From Pseudomonas sp. LBUM920 (GTDB lineage Bacteria > Pseudomonadota > Gammaproteobacteria > Pseudomonadales > Pseudomonadaceae): a stretch of DNA of 64,000 nt. Positions 1 through 9,398 of the stretch are shown in pieces. Position numbers and translations under genes: made by a program. Position 1 is the stretch's first letter; every line of letters begins with the position of its first letter. Below the pieces are notes generated by a model, which saw nothing but the letters and a program-made list of their open reading frames with translations, ran no database searches and was not told the origin of the DNA. The DNA lies in assembly GCF_003852315.1 (NCBI RefSeq), contig NZ_CP027762.1:5623501-5687500 (forward strand). Direction: 5' to 3'.

Positions 1-1
1 A

Positions 2-1081
2 ACCATGGCCAGTTACTGGGGCAACGTGCGGGGCGTGGGGGAAGACTCGCTGCTCAACCTCGGCGTGACCACCGCGCTGCTGGCGTTCTACCAAGCTGTG
101 CGGCCGGATCGCGAAGGTTCAAGTACGTGGGCCTGGGCGTTGTTCACCGTCGGCATGGTCATCGCGACCCTGAGCAAAGGTGTACTGGGCCTGGCGATGC
201 CGGGCATCGTGATCTTTGTGTACCTGGCCAGCACCAGCGTGATGGATAAGCGTCTGCGCATTGGCGACTGGCTCAAGCCGGCGCTGTTCACGCTGCTGGC
301 CCTGGTGCCGTTGCTCATCTGGTTGAGCTTCCTGTTCCAGCGCGGCGGCATGCAGGCTGTGGCCGAAGTGCTGTGGACCAACAGCGTCGGGCGTTTCAGC
401 GGATCGTTTGTCGAGGCCGGGCACTATGAGCCCTTCTACTACTACATCGCCAAACTGCCCGAAGCCTTCCTGCCGTGGAACATCCTGGTGTACCTGGGCC
501 TGTGGCACTTTCGCAAAAGCCTGGTGCGTAACCGCTACCGGCTGTTTTTCAGCGTGTGGCTGGTGGCGCAGTTCACCCTGCTGACCCTGGCTTCGAGCAA
601 GCGCGTGGTTTACCTGATGGCACTCACGCCTGCCGCCGCCGTACTGGCGGCGGAATACGCAGGGGTATTGTTGGCGTGGCTCAAAGCCAACAAACCGGCG
701 CTGTACCGCGTCCACCGAGGCGTGATCGGTGGCGTGTTCACCCTGGCGATAGCCTGTTACCTGGCGGCGGCGTTCTGGTTTGCGCCCAAAGCCGACGTGC
801 GCCAGTCGTTTGTGCCCGTCATCAGTGAGGTTCAGGCCTACCAGGCCCAAGGCAAGGACGTGGTGCTGTTCCAGCCCAACGAACGTATCGCCGGGGCCAG
901 CGTGTTCTATCTGCAGGCCTACTTGCCGATCCTGCAAACCGAAGCTGAGCTGCGCAGCTATCTCACGGCCAAGCCCGGCAACATCGCGTTGCTGGACCGC
1001 ACGGAGCAACTGGCCGAGAAGGTCACGGTGATCAAGGAAATCTCGATCAACCGTCAGCCTTACTACTTCGTCGAGCAGTAA
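2..1081 (+). CDS. ArnT-like (GT39/GT83) inner-membrane glycosyltransferase, 5' end missing
   Basis: This is the C-terminal part of a polytopic glycosyltransferase of the PMT/ArnT superfamily, enzymes that move a sugar from a polyprenyl-phosphate carrier to lipid A or another envelope acceptor. The reading frame is open to the window edge, so the first ATG at base 5 is probably internal. The N-terminal part, with the usual catalytic acidic loop, lies outside. About 360 residues are visible: several hydrophobic segments (roughly residues 40-60, 90-110, 150-170, 180-200, 240-260) and then a soluble C-terminal domain. A tyrosine-rich loop (HYEPFYYYIAKLPEAFLPW, near residue 140) is typical of the family. 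The family call is good. The substrate cannot be read from this fragment. Confidence 0.7.
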   Translation, partial: TMASYWGNVRGVGEDSLLNLGVTTALLAFYQAVRPDREGSSTWAWALFTVGMVIATLSKGVLGLAMPGIVIFVYLASTSVMDKRLRIGDWLKPALFTLLALVPLLIWLSFLFQRGGMQAVAEVLWTNSVGRFSGSFVEAGHYEPFYYYIAKLPEAFLPWNILVYLGLWHFRKSLVRNRYRLFFSVWLVAQFTLLTLASSKRVVYLMALTPAAAVLAAEYAGVLLAWLKANKPALYRVHRGVIGGVFTLAIACYLAAAFWFAPKADVRQSFVPVISEVQAYQAQGKDVVLFQPNERIAGASVFYLQAYLPILQTEAELRSYLTAKPGNIALLDRTEQLAEKVTVIKEISINRQPYYFVEQ

Positions 1082-1096
1082 GGCTGGCGCGGGGCA

Positions 1097-1585
1097 TCAG
1101 TGCTTGGTGAGCTTGTCCAGGTAACCCATGGCGAACGCCGAGATCACAAAGGTCATGTGGATGATCACGTACCACATCAAATGCTGCGGATCGACGTTCT
1201 TGGCGTCCATGAAGATACGCAGCAGGTGGATGGACGAGATCGCCACGATAGACGCCGCCACTTTCATCTTCAGCGATGAAGAGTCCATGGTGCCCAGCCA
1301 GTTGAGCTTTTCCTTGCTCTCATCGATATCCAGCTGCGAGACGAAGTTCTCGTAGCCGGAAATCATCACCATCACCAGCAAGCCGCCGACCAGGGCCATG
1401 TCGATCAACGACAGCAGCACCAGGATCAGGTCGGACTCGGCCATCGAGAACACGCTCGGCAGCAGGTGAATCACTTCCTGGAAGAACTTCAGCGCCAGCG
1501 CCAGCAACCCCAGGGACAAGCCGAAATAAATCGGCGCCAGCAGCCATCGCGAGGCGTACATGGCATTTTCGATAAAGCGTTCCAT
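1097..1585 (-). CDS. UPF0114 (YqhA / TIGR00645) inner-membrane protein
   Basis: This 162-residue integral membrane protein belongs to the YqhA/UPF0114 family, whose function is unknown. The N-terminus (MERFIENAMYASRWLLAPIY) and the length match the family. I see about four hydrophobic segments, near residues 12-32, 52-75, 105-125 and 135-157. The gene is convergent with the glycosyltransferase, 15 bases apart, and stands alone. A weak GUGAG ribosome site precedes the ATG. Its 5' region backs onto the divergent lipoprotein gene, so the two may share a promoter region. Confidence 0.85.
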   Translation of the reverse strand: MERFIENAMYASRWLLAPIYFGLSLGLLALALKFFQEVIHLLPSVFSMAESDLILVLLSLIDMALVGGLLVMVMISGYENFVSQLDIDESKEKLNWLGTMDSSSLKMKVAASIVAISSIHLLRIFMDAKNVDPQHLMWYVIIHMTFVISAFAMGYLDKLTKH

Positions 1586-1750
1586 TGAATCTCACACAGC
1601 CTGGCTAAAAATGGCCGCGAGTATACCAGCCGCTACCAAACACCTGTAACCGCGAGAAAACTGACCTGAGCGGCATCTGTAAGAGAATTTTTCTGCTAGT
1701 GTCGAGCCCATCAAATCGGCTCGATGCTGACGAACAGGAAGACTCGAATA

Positions 1751-3571
1751 ATGGATGTGCGATCCCCTTTGGCCACTTTCGGCCTGTGTGCGGTGTTGCT
1801 GATGGCTGGCGGCTGCTCGCCCAAAGAAGAGCAGAAGCAGGCCACCCTCGAAGAGAAAACCGCGAAGTTCGAACAATCGCTGGACAGCATTCAAGACCCC
1901 AAGCTCAGAGACGCCATCGCCGACCTTGGTGGCTCGCTGCTGTTGCTGGAGCGGGCGCGGGTCAAGCTCGCCAACAAGCCCATCGAAGCCGAATACGGCG
2001 AAGACACCCTGGCCCTGCTCAAGCACTACCCCACGCCCCAGGCCTTGGTGGACACCTATATCAATGGCCTGTTCGTGCTGCGCAAAGCCTCGCATTCCGA
2101 CTACCTGACCGATTTGCAGCCGGTGTTCCCCTTCAACTTCAACACCCCGGACCAATTCCCTTTCCCCCACGGCCTTGAATGGCAGTCGGTGACGTTGAGC
2201 AACAACAAGGTCATTCCCTTTCAGCCCGAATGGTCGGAAACCGATCCGGGTATCCAGCTCAGCCCGAGCAGCTCCAACCTGACCAACCCCGATGACTTGA
2301 CGGTGACTTACCCGTTTATCGAGGGCGTAGAGACCGAGAACAAGAGCCAGCCGCAGCCCGTCAGTCTCAAGGGCGCGGTCGAGGTGATGGCGCCGGGCAA
2401 AGTGCTGACCTTCGATTTGTCGAAAAAAGACGTGGGCCACAAACGCACCGAGGGCAACATCACCCTCAACCTGCTGCTGCTTGAGAAAAACTACGCCGAG
2501 ATCGAGCTGACCAACAGCGAGCCCCTGGCGCCGGAAGTCGGCGACGAATCGCCAAACCCATTGCTGGTGCAGGCGCGCGACGGCACCGGGCAATTTCTCA
2601 CCCGCTCAGGCTCGATCAACGAAAATGCCGCGCAAGTGGCGTTTTACGAGAAACAACTGGCCGAGATGCAAAAGCAGAAAGCCTGGTCGGAGGCCTTTGA
2701 AAAGCAGCTGACGGACGAGCAAAAAGCCTTCGAGCACAAACAAAGCAGCCATTACGCCAAGGTGTATTTCAATGGCCTGATCGACACCCTGCAGGTCGAC
2801 GTCCTGGATTTTTCCAAGGCCACCGTCACCCGCAAGGACCTCGACCTGCCGGTGCTGCGTTTTGACAAGAACAGCCTGCAAAAGACCGTGCAAGCCTTGC
2901 CGATGCCGGTCACCGTGTACGACGACAGCGCTGCCAGCTGGCTCAAAGACGCGGCAATGACGGAAGACCAGCTGAAAAACAGCGTGACGATCAGCAAATC
3001 AACCGAAGACGCCAGCGCTGCGAAGATTGTCTTTGACCACCCGTTCACCTTCAATGACGACCTGGTCGGTGCCGATCGCAACAACAGCGACGCGCCCATC
3101 ACCTTCTTTGCGGCGGACGACAAAGGTCAACGCGGCGAGCCCATCGAGCTGCCGGCCGAGGCCTTCGAGCTGAACGCCGCCACCGGCACGCTCACCTACG
3201 ATCTCAACCTGTTCCCGGAAACCCCGGCGTTTGTGGTGGGCTCGATTCCGCTGTTTCTCGCCACCATCGAGAAAGCCACGATCGACGTTGCCAAGCTGCC
3301 CAAGGGCCTGTCGCTCAAGGACAACGCATTGATTGTCGATCAAAAGGAATTTCCCGCCGACAGCTGGCGCTTCTACGCCAAGGACGCAAGCGGCAACTAC
3401 CTGAAGGAAATTCTCGGCGTCAGCCACCGTGCCGAGGAATACGGCACAGCGTTGTTTGACGTGCACTATTTCTACGGCCAGCCGACCAGCCTGGAAAGCT
3501 ACCAGCGCACCGACCTCGACACCGTGCAATACGGCTTTGAGGTCAAACTGGACAAGCCCGACAGCAAATAA
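1751..3571 (+). CDS. Large lipoprotein of unknown function (606 aa)
   Basis: I do not recognise this protein. I chose the ATG at 1751, not the upstream in-frame ATG at 1724, because AGGAAG lies about 10 bases before it and because it gives a clean lipoprotein signal peptide: a short basic start, a hydrophobic stretch, then LLMAGGC with the acylated Cys near residue 22. The mature part begins with a charged linker (SPKEEQKQATLEEKTAKFEQ). A Gln/Lys/Glu-rich segment around residues 295-345 is probably a coiled coil. The C-terminal third looks like beta-rich extracytoplasmic domains. It is expected on the periplasmic side of a membrane. It ends 4 bases before a convergent small gene. Confidence 0.75.
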   Translation: MDVRSPLATFGLCAVLLMAGGCSPKEEQKQATLEEKTAKFEQSLDSIQDPKLRDAIADLGGSLLLLERARVKLANKPIEAEYGEDTLALLKHYPTPQALVDTYINGLFVLRKASHSDYLTDLQPVFPFNFNTPDQFPFPHGLEWQSVTLSNNKVIPFQPEWSETDPGIQLSPSSSNLTNPDDLTVTYPFIEGVETENKSQPQPVSLKGAVEVMAPGKVLTFDLSKKDVGHKRTEGNITLNLLLLEKNYAEIELTNSEPLAPEVGDESPNPLLVQARDGTGQFLTRSGSINENAAQVAFYEKQLAEMQKQKAWSEAFEKQLTDEQKAFEHKQSSHYAKVYFNGLIDTLQVDVLDFSKATVTRKDLDLPVLRFDKNSLQKTVQALPMPVTVYDDSAASWLKDAAMTEDQLKNSVTISKSTEDASAAKIVFDHPFTFNDDLVGADRNNSDAPITFFAADDKGQRGEPIELPAEAFELNAATGTLTYDLNLFPETPAFVVGSIPLFLATIEKATIDVAKLPKGLSLKDNALIVDQKEFPADSWRFYAKDASGNYLKEILGVSHRAEEYGTALFDVHYFYGQPTSLESYQRTDLDTVQYGFEVKLDKPDSK

Positions 3572-3575
3572 ACGC

Positions 3576-3905
3576 TCAGTGGCGAATATCACTGAGCGTC
3601 TGGGCTCGCCCGCCATTGAGTTGCCGCAGATGTGCCTGCAGGTGCAGGCACCAGATCTGCGGGTCGTCCGCCAGCTCGTAGCCGTGCAGCGTCAAGCTTT
3701 CGACGATCGATCCCAGAATGGTTTCTGCCACGAAGGGCCCATGAAACGGGCCTTGAGACTTGATGGTGGAAGGCTGTTCGCCGGTCATTCCGGCAGCAAA
3801 CAACAGCGTCCACATCCCGTTATCCCCGGCGAGAGGGCGAATGGAGCATTCGATACGGGTGACCAGGCCCAGGCATTGGCGGGTAAGGCAAAGGTTGCGC
3901 GGCAT
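3576..3905 (-). CDS. Small hypothetical protein (109 aa)
   Basis: This short protein has no family I recognise. The frame is open further upstream (to 4016), but the ATG at 3905 has a GAGGG ribosome site about 8 bases before it and I prefer it. The visible protein mixes polar and hydrophobic residues, has three or four Cys, and shows no signal peptide or membrane segment. Its C-terminal half (about residues 60-100) looks like a helical soluble domain. It is tail-to-tail with the 606-aa lipoprotein gene. It could be a Pseudomonas-specific small protein. Codon use looks normal, which favours a real gene over a shadow. Confidence 0.55.
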   Translation of the reverse strand: MPRNLCLTRQCLGLVTRIECSIRPLAGDNGMWTLLFAAGMTGEQPSTIKSQGPFHGPFVAETILGSIVESLTLHGYELADDPQIWCLHLQAHLRQLNGGRAQTLSDIRH

Positions 3906-4220
3906 GGCGGCGACCCTCGGTAGATCGGTGTTCAACCTCGCGCAGGGCAAGGCTGTCTCTGTCCAGCGACTCCTGTGGATATCCCTTGAAGTGAGAATAG
4001 AAGAAAACCAGTACAAACCAAGCTTGTAGGGACCAACGGGCGTTGGTGCCTGAGGATGGAGTCAATTTAGTGGCGAATTTACCAAGTTGGTCGATACACC
4101 GCTGATCAAATGTGGGAGCGGGCTTGCTCGCGAAGGCGGTCTGTCAGACACATTGATACTGACTGATCCACCGCCTTCGCGAGCAAGCCCGCTCGCACAT
4201 TTACCGCGTGCTGACAACAA
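3906..4220. other. Intergenic stretch holding a REP doublet
   Basis: No gene is supported here. The left 200 bases are the 5' side of the small hypothetical gene. The right part (4111-4200) is a head-to-head REP doublet described separately, lying just after the stop of the Lon-like protease gene. I see no strong promoter or terminator. Confidence 0.6.
4111..4200. repeat. REP doublet (REPIN-like), outward arms
   Basis: GTGGGAGCGGGCTTGCTCGC on the left is matched on the right by its inverted copy ending CGCTCGCAC, separated by a spacer of about 45 bases. One mismatch (GCTCGCAC for GCTCCCAC) makes the right arm imperfect. It lies in the 3' flank of the Lon-like gene. Confidence 0.85.
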
Positions 4221-6659
4221 TCAGGTGGGTTTGGCTTCCGCCAACGCCTGCTGCGCCAGCTCCTTCTCTGCCTCTTTCAAGTCGTCTTCGCTGATCATCT
4301 CGGCAATCGCGCGCAAACGCTCTACCACGCGCGCATTCACGGTGCCTTCAGGGAATTGGCCCTCCTCGTCCGGCTCACCGGCAGGCTCACCGACCAACAA
4401 GCTCAACGCCTCGTCCGCCTGACGCACGGCGTAGATGTGGAATTGCCCGTCGCGGACGGCCTGCAGCACCTTCTCGTCAAGCATCAGCGTAGCCACGTTG
4501 GCCTGCGGGATGATCGCGCCCTGCTCACCGGTCAACCCGCGCGCTTCGCAGAGGCGGAAGAAGCCTTCGATTTTCTCGTTGACCCCGCCCACCGCCTGCA
4601 CCTCACCAAACTGGTTGATCGAGCCGGTGATGGCAAAGCACTGCTTGAGCGGCGTCTTCGACAGCGCCGAAATCAGGGTGCACGCCTCGCCCAGCGAGGC
4701 ACTGTCGCCGTCCACATAACCGTAGGACTGCTCCAGCGCGATACTCGCCGAGATCGCCAGCGGGAATTCCTGTGCATAACGGCTGCCCAGGTAACCGGTG
4801 AGAATCATCACGCCCTTGGAGTGAATCGGCTGGCCGAGGTTAACTTCGCGCTCGATGTCGACAATACCGCTGCCGCCGGGGTACACCGTGGCGGAAATCC
4901 GCGCCGGCACGCCGAACGCCGAATCGCCGACCTCCAGCACCGTCAGCCCGTTGCACTTGCCGACCGCCGCACCGGCGGTGTCGATCAGGATCACGCCGGC
5001 AAGCATGTCGTCGAGAATCCGCGCCGACACCCGCCCGGTACGCGTGGCCTTGGCCTTGAGCGCGCGTTCGATATGCCCCGCGTCAGTCATCTCGTCGCCC
5101 GCCAGGTGGCGAATGAAATCCGCCTCACTGACCAGCTGGAACAAGTCACCAATGCGCGCCGACAACCGCCCCTGATGTTCAGCCAGACGGGCGCTGTAAG
5201 TCGCCAGCCGCGCCACCGCGTCCGACGTCAACGGTGCCATGCCTTCTTCCGAGGTGCGGGTTTTAAGCAACTGGGCAAACTGCTCCAGGCTTTCGTCGAC
5301 CATCGGGATGTCTTCGTCGAAATCCACCAGGACGCGGAACATCTCCTGGAAGTCCGGATCGGCGTCCTGCAGCGCGTAGTACAGCTGGCGCGAACCGATA
5401 ATGATGACTTTGACCTGCAACGGAATCATCTGCGGGTTGAGGGTTACCGTGGCCAGGCGGCCCAGCTCGCCCAGCGGCGATTCCATCTTCAGCTTGCGCG
5501 ACTGCAGGGAGCGCTTGAGCGCGTCCCACACAAACGGCTCGCCGAGCATTTTTTCGGCTTCCAGAATCAGGAAACCGCCATTGGCACGGTGCAAGGCGCC
5601 CGGGCGCAACTGGCGATACGTGGTGTAGAGCGCGCCCTGGTCGGTGCTGTATTCGATACGGCCAAACAGGTTGTCGTAGGTCGGGTGCGGCTCGAACACC
5701 ACCGGCGCGCCGCCATTGACCGGGTGGCCGACCACCAGGCTGGGGCAGTATTGCTCTTCGAGCAGCTTGCGGGCCTGGGCGTCGGTCTTGGCATCATCCA
5801 CCAGTTGCTCGACCACGGTTTTGAGCAGGTACACCTGCATGGCTTGCAAGTAGCCGCACACCGCTGCGTTTTCTGCGTACTTTTCGGACAGCGGCGCCAG
5901 CAAAGGCTGCAGGGCCAGGGTGATGGTTTCTTCGTTGAATTGGCGCAGTTGGTTGTTGGACTCACGTTTCCACTGCGGCAGGCTGGCCAACTCTTCGTTG
6001 AGGCGCTCTTCCAGCTCGGAAATATCTGTGTGGAAGCGCTCACGATCAGCTTCCGGCAGCTGCGAAAACTCGGCCTCGTCCAGCGCCTTGCCATCAAGCA
6101 TCGGCGTGAACGCGATGTTGGTGCTGTCGCGGTACAGCGCCACGTCCTTTTCAAGGGCCAGACGCTCGATCACGTCCAGAGCCTTGTCGTAGCGCTGGTT
6201 GAAGGCACGGTCGATGGCGCTTTTGCGCTGTTGATAGGTGGGGTGTTCGAACACCGCCGGGAAAGTGGCGACCAGGTTGTCGACCAGAGCGTTGATATCG
6301 GCGATGAACGCCGCTGCGCCGCCGCCCGGCAATTCCAGGGCGCGTGGCTCACGCGGCTCATCAAAATTATTGACGTAGACCCAGTCCGACGGGGTCTGCA
6401 GACGTTTGCCTTCAGCTTTCAGGTAGCGTTTGACGAACGAAAAGCGGCCGGTACCGGGCTCGCCCATGACAAACACGTTGTAACCGGGGCGTGGCATCGC
6501 CACACCGAACTGCAACGCTTCAACTGCGCGTTCCTGGCCAAGCACACCGCGAAAGGGCTCCAAATCATTGGTGGTCGAGAAGCTGAACTGTTCAGCGGAG
6601 AAAGGGCGAGTCAGCGCTTCAGGCGCTAGACGCAAGCTGGCAGCAACAGGATCAGGCAT
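4221..6659 (-). CDS. Lon-like AAA+ ATP-dependent protease (LonB/YcbZ class)
   Basis: This 812-residue protein combines an N-terminal AAA+ ATPase of the Lon-B type with a C-terminal Lon Ser/Lys protease domain. The Walker A region is near residues 66-73 (GEPGTGR). The protease domain shows the catalytic Ser in DGDSASLGEA (about residue 655) and the catalytic Lys in VNEKIEGFF (about 700). No substrate-binding LON N-terminal domain is present. The length matches the YcbZ/LonH-like group. P. aeruginosa has two such paralogues as I recall, one of them AsrA, linked to the heat-shock response to tobramycin, so I leave the symbol blank. AAGGAA lies about 6 bases before the ATG. It is divergent from the DUF3015 gene. 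It is a cytosolic quality-control protease. Confidence 0.9.
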   Translation of the reverse strand: MPDPVAASLRLAPEALTRPFSAEQFSFSTTNDLEPFRGVLGQERAVEALQFGVAMPRPGYNVFVMGEPGTGRFSFVKRYLKAEGKRLQTPSDWVYVNNFDEPREPRALELPGGGAAAFIADINALVDNLVATFPAVFEHPTYQQRKSAIDRAFNQRYDKALDVIERLALEKDVALYRDSTNIAFTPMLDGKALDEAEFSQLPEADRERFHTDISELEERLNEELASLPQWKRESNNQLRQFNEETITLALQPLLAPLSEKYAENAAVCGYLQAMQVYLLKTVVEQLVDDAKTDAQARKLLEEQYCPSLVVGHPVNGGAPVVFEPHPTYDNLFGRIEYSTDQGALYTTYRQLRPGALHRANGGFLILEAEKMLGEPFVWDALKRSLQSRKLKMESPLGELGRLATVTLNPQMIPLQVKVIIIGSRQLYYALQDADPDFQEMFRVLVDFDEDIPMVDESLEQFAQLLKTRTSEEGMAPLTSDAVARLATYSARLAEHQGRLSARIGDLFQLVSEADFIRHLAGDEMTDAGHIERALKAKATRTGRVSARILDDMLAGVILIDTAGAAVGKCNGLTVLEVGDSAFGVPARISATVYPGGSGIVDIEREVNLGQPIHSKGVMILTGYLGSRYAQEFPLAISASIALEQSYGYVDGDSASLGEACTLISALSKTPLKQCFAITGSINQFGEVQAVGGVNEKIEGFFRLCEARGLTGEQGAIIPQANVATLMLDEKVLQAVRDGQFHIYAVRQADEALSLLVGEPAGEPDEEGQFPEGTVNARVVERLRAIAEMISEDDLKEAEKELAQQALAEAKPT

Positions 6660-6939
6660 CGGGCTTCCTTACATCAGGCGGGGCAGATGACGGCATTCTG
6701 GCTCTCGGTTGCGCGCTCTGGCAAGGCGCGCCTGTGGGAAAGCGTAGACACGGGAGGCGTCCTACAAAAAAATCGCGACAACGGTGCGCAATCACTCCGA
6801 TTGTTTTATAAAAAATAACGGAACCCCAGGAACGTGCCTAAACTCCAAACTGCGCGGGTTGGACTAATAACTGGCCCCTAGGGCGCTGCGACGCGCCTGA
6901 ACCCTTGTCCATTGGTTTGCACACAAAGAGAACAAAGCT

Positions 6940-7428
6940 ATGAAACGGATCCTTCTTGGTACTCTCTTCACCGTCGTCTCCCTCAATGCAATGGCAGAAG
7001 CACCAGGTGGCCCGAACTGCGGTTGGGGCAACATGTTGTTTGAAGGCCAGCGCGGTACTCCAGCTCACTTCCTCGCTTCCACCACCAACGGCACCTCGGG
7101 TAACGCCACCTTCGGCATGACCTCGGGCACCAACGGTTGCAGCACCAACAGCGCCCTGACCTACGGCGGCAAGTCCTGGATTGCCATGAATGGCATGATG
7201 AACGAGCTGTCCGAAGACATGGCCAAAGGCAACGGCGAAGCACTGACCACCTACGCGGTGGTACTGGGCGTTGCACCGGAAGATCGCGATCACTTCGCGG
7301 CCGTGACCCACGAGCACTTCCAGCAGATCTTCAGCAAAGCTGACGTGACCGCCGATGACGTGCACAACAACACCCTGGCTGTACTGAAAAGCGATGCCCG
7401 CCTGGCAAAATACGCTACCCAGGCTTAA
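6940..7428 (+). CDS. DUF3015 family secreted protein
   Basis: This 162-residue protein has a clear Sec signal peptide (MKRILLGTLFTVVSLNAMA, cleavage after residue 19). The mature domain is the DUF3015 type: PNCGWGNMLF, a Gly/Thr/Ser-rich region, then a second Cys in GTNGCSTNS. The two Cys could form a disulfide. The function is unknown, and a periplasmic location is expected. The gene is followed by a rho-independent terminator and then the DUF4105 gene in the same direction. A GAGA-type ribosome site lies before the ATG. Confidence 0.85.
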   Translation: MKRILLGTLFTVVSLNAMAEAPGGPNCGWGNMLFEGQRGTPAHFLASTTNGTSGNATFGMTSGTNGCSTNSALTYGGKSWIAMNGMMNELSEDMAKGNGEALTTYAVVLGVAPEDRDHFAAVTHEHFQQIFSKADVTADDVHNNTLAVLKSDARLAKYATQA

Positions 7429-7433
7429 GCCCG

Positions 7434-7468
7434 ACCCGCCCACGCCTTTCGAGGCGCGGGTTTTATTT
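7434..7468 (+). terminator. Rho-independent terminator after DUF3015 gene
   Basis: An ACCCGCC... GCCT-TTCG-AGGC ...GCGGGTTTTATTTT hairpin with a T-rich tail follows the stop codon. The stem has a small internal bulge. It may only partly stop transcription into the DUF4105 gene 50 bases further on. Confidence 0.8.
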
Positions 7469-7518
7469 TGGACCCGCCTCCCCTTTGGGTCTCACTATTT
7501 CCGACTTAAGTTGCCCCT

Positions 7519-9372
7519 ATGCTCAAACGCTTTGCCTGGTTGGCACTCTTCGCCTGCGCCCCGCTGTATGCGGCCCCGCATATTGATGATCAACGTTTGC
7601 AGCAATTGGCCAACGATCCGTTCTGGCTATCTCTGGGCCATTATGAAGCCGGCAAGCTCAAGGGCTGGCGCAGTTATGTCAGCGACAAGAAATTCTTCCT
7701 CGCCCCTGATGGCGCCCACCATCCGGACCAGGAACTCAAGGCGACCGTAGAGGCGCTGTACGCCCCGGCCAGCCTCGGCGAAAAACACGCCCAATGCGTT
7801 TACCCGGCACGTACGCGCTGGCTCAAGGAACAGTTGCAGCTGACCGACTTGCCTACCCTGGAGTGCAAAGAATTCACCCAGTGGTTCAAGGACGTCGCGC
7901 CCCACAGCGCGGTGATGATCTTCCCGGCGGCCTACCTCAACAGCCCGTCGTCGATGTTCGGCCACACGTTGCTGCGCATCGACCAGGCTGACGTGCAAAG
8001 AGACAAGACCGCGCTGCTCAGCTACGCGATCAACTTCGGCGCCTACATCGAAGGCTCCGACAACAGCATTCTCTACGCCTGGAAAGGCCTGATGGGCGGC
8101 TATCCGGGCCTGTTTGCGTTGGTGCCCTACCAGGAAAAGCTCTCGGAGTACCGTAGCCTCGAGAACCGTGATCTGTGGGAATACCGCCTGAACCTTACCC
8201 AAGTCGAGACCGAACGCATGGTCCGGCACGTATGGGAGCTCAAGCAGATCCAGTTCGACTATTTCTTTTTCGACGAAAACTGCTCGTATCGCCTGCTGGA
8301 GCTGCTGCAAGTGGCGCGCCCAAGCCTGCGCCTGACCGAGCAATTCCCGCTGACGGCGATCCCCACCGACACCGTCAAGGCGGTGAAAGAGGCTGGCCTG
8401 GTAGAGAAAATCGACTATCGCCCGTCCCGTGAACGCGAACTGCTCGAACGTGCCAAGCCGCTTGATAGTGATGAGCAGCAATGGGTATTGAACATCAGCG
8501 ACGACCAGAAGCAGCTGCAGGAGCCCGCCTTCAAGGCGCTGCCCCGCGACCGCCAGGCGCTGATCATCGACGCCGCCTATCGCCTGGGCCGCTACCGCGC
8601 CAATGGTCTTGAGCGCGACACCGAACGCTCGCAACGCAGTTTCGAGCTGCTGCGCGCGATCAACCAGAACCCGGCGCCAGACCTGAAAGTCGAACGTCCC
8701 GGCCTGCCGGAAGACGGCCATGAGTCCCGCACCTGGCAGGCTGGCATCGGCACCCGTGGCAGCAAGACCTTCGGCGAATACGGGCTGCGCATGGCCTACC
8801 ACGACCTCAACGACAACGCCGAAGGCTTCCCGCTGGGCGCGCAGATTGAAATCCTGCAGATGAAACTGCGCCAGTACGAAGGCAACCACTGGCAACTGCA
8901 GCAACTGGACCTGGCGACCATCCGCTCCCTGACCCCGCGCAACGCCCTGTTGCAACCGTGGTCATGGCAAGTGACTGGCGGCCTGGAGCGCGTGCCAGGC
9001 AAACACGACGATGAAACCCTCGTGGCCCACGTCAACGGCGGCGCCGGCGGCACCTGGCAACTCACCGACGACATGCTCGGCTTCGCCCTCGGCACCGTGC
9101 GCGTGGAACACAACAACGACTTCAGCGAAGCCATCTCCCCGGCTGCCGGATTCAACACCGGCGTGCTGTGGAAAAACCCGCTGGGGAATTTGAGCCTGGA
9201 AGCCAAAGGGGATTTCTTCACCAATGGCGAAGTGCGGCGCAGTGTCAGCTTGAACCAGCAGTGGGAATTGTCGCGCAACCTGGGCCTGCGCCTGAGCGCC
9301 CAGCGCGAGTACAGCCACCTGTCCACCCCCGTGAATGAAGTGATGCTTGAAGTGAAGTGGTATCACTACTGA
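7519..9372 (+). CDS. DUF4105 (Lnb-like N-terminal) outer-envelope protein
   Basis: This 617-residue exported protein has a signal peptide (MLKRFAWLALFACAPLYA, cleavage after residue 18). The N-terminal half carries the DUF4105 / Lnb N-terminal periplasmic domain, with family-like segments PSSMFGHTLLRID (about residue 145) and a conserved FDENCSYRLLELL (about residue 250). The conserved His and Cys suggest a papain-like NlpC/P60-type fold. That is inference. The C-terminal 220 residues alternate aromatic and polar residues and end in KWYHY, as outer-membrane beta-barrel proteins do. The biochemical role is unknown. It is paired with the DUF3015 gene upstream and followed by the REP array. Confidence 0.85.
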   Translation: MLKRFAWLALFACAPLYAAPHIDDQRLQQLANDPFWLSLGHYEAGKLKGWRSYVSDKKFFLAPDGAHHPDQELKATVEALYAPASLGEKHAQCVYPARTRWLKEQLQLTDLPTLECKEFTQWFKDVAPHSAVMIFPAAYLNSPSSMFGHTLLRIDQADVQRDKTALLSYAINFGAYIEGSDNSILYAWKGLMGGYPGLFALVPYQEKLSEYRSLENRDLWEYRLNLTQVETERMVRHVWELKQIQFDYFFFDENCSYRLLELLQVARPSLRLTEQFPLTAIPTDTVKAVKEAGLVEKIDYRPSRERELLERAKPLDSDEQQWVLNISDDQKQLQEPAFKALPRDRQALIIDAAYRLGRYRANGLERDTERSQRSFELLRAINQNPAPDLKVERPGLPEDGHESRTWQAGIGTRGSKTFGEYGLRMAYHDLNDNAEGFPLGAQIEILQMKLRQYEGNHWQLQQLDLATIRSLTPRNALLQPWSWQVTGGLERVPGKHDDETLVAHVNGGAGGTWQLTDDMLGFALGTVRVEHNNDFSEAISPAAGFNTGVLWKNPLGNLSLEAKGDFFTNGEVRRSVSLNQQWELSRNLGLRLSAQREYSHLSTPVNEVMLEVKWYHY

Positions 9373-9398
9373 CCTGTGAGACCGGGCGAAGACCCACT

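Noticed and set aside
4356..6629. A 757-codon open frame antisense to the Lon-like gene
   Set aside because: It mirrors a GC-rich coding gene with all protease motifs. The antisense product is His/Gln/Arg-rich and shows no family features.
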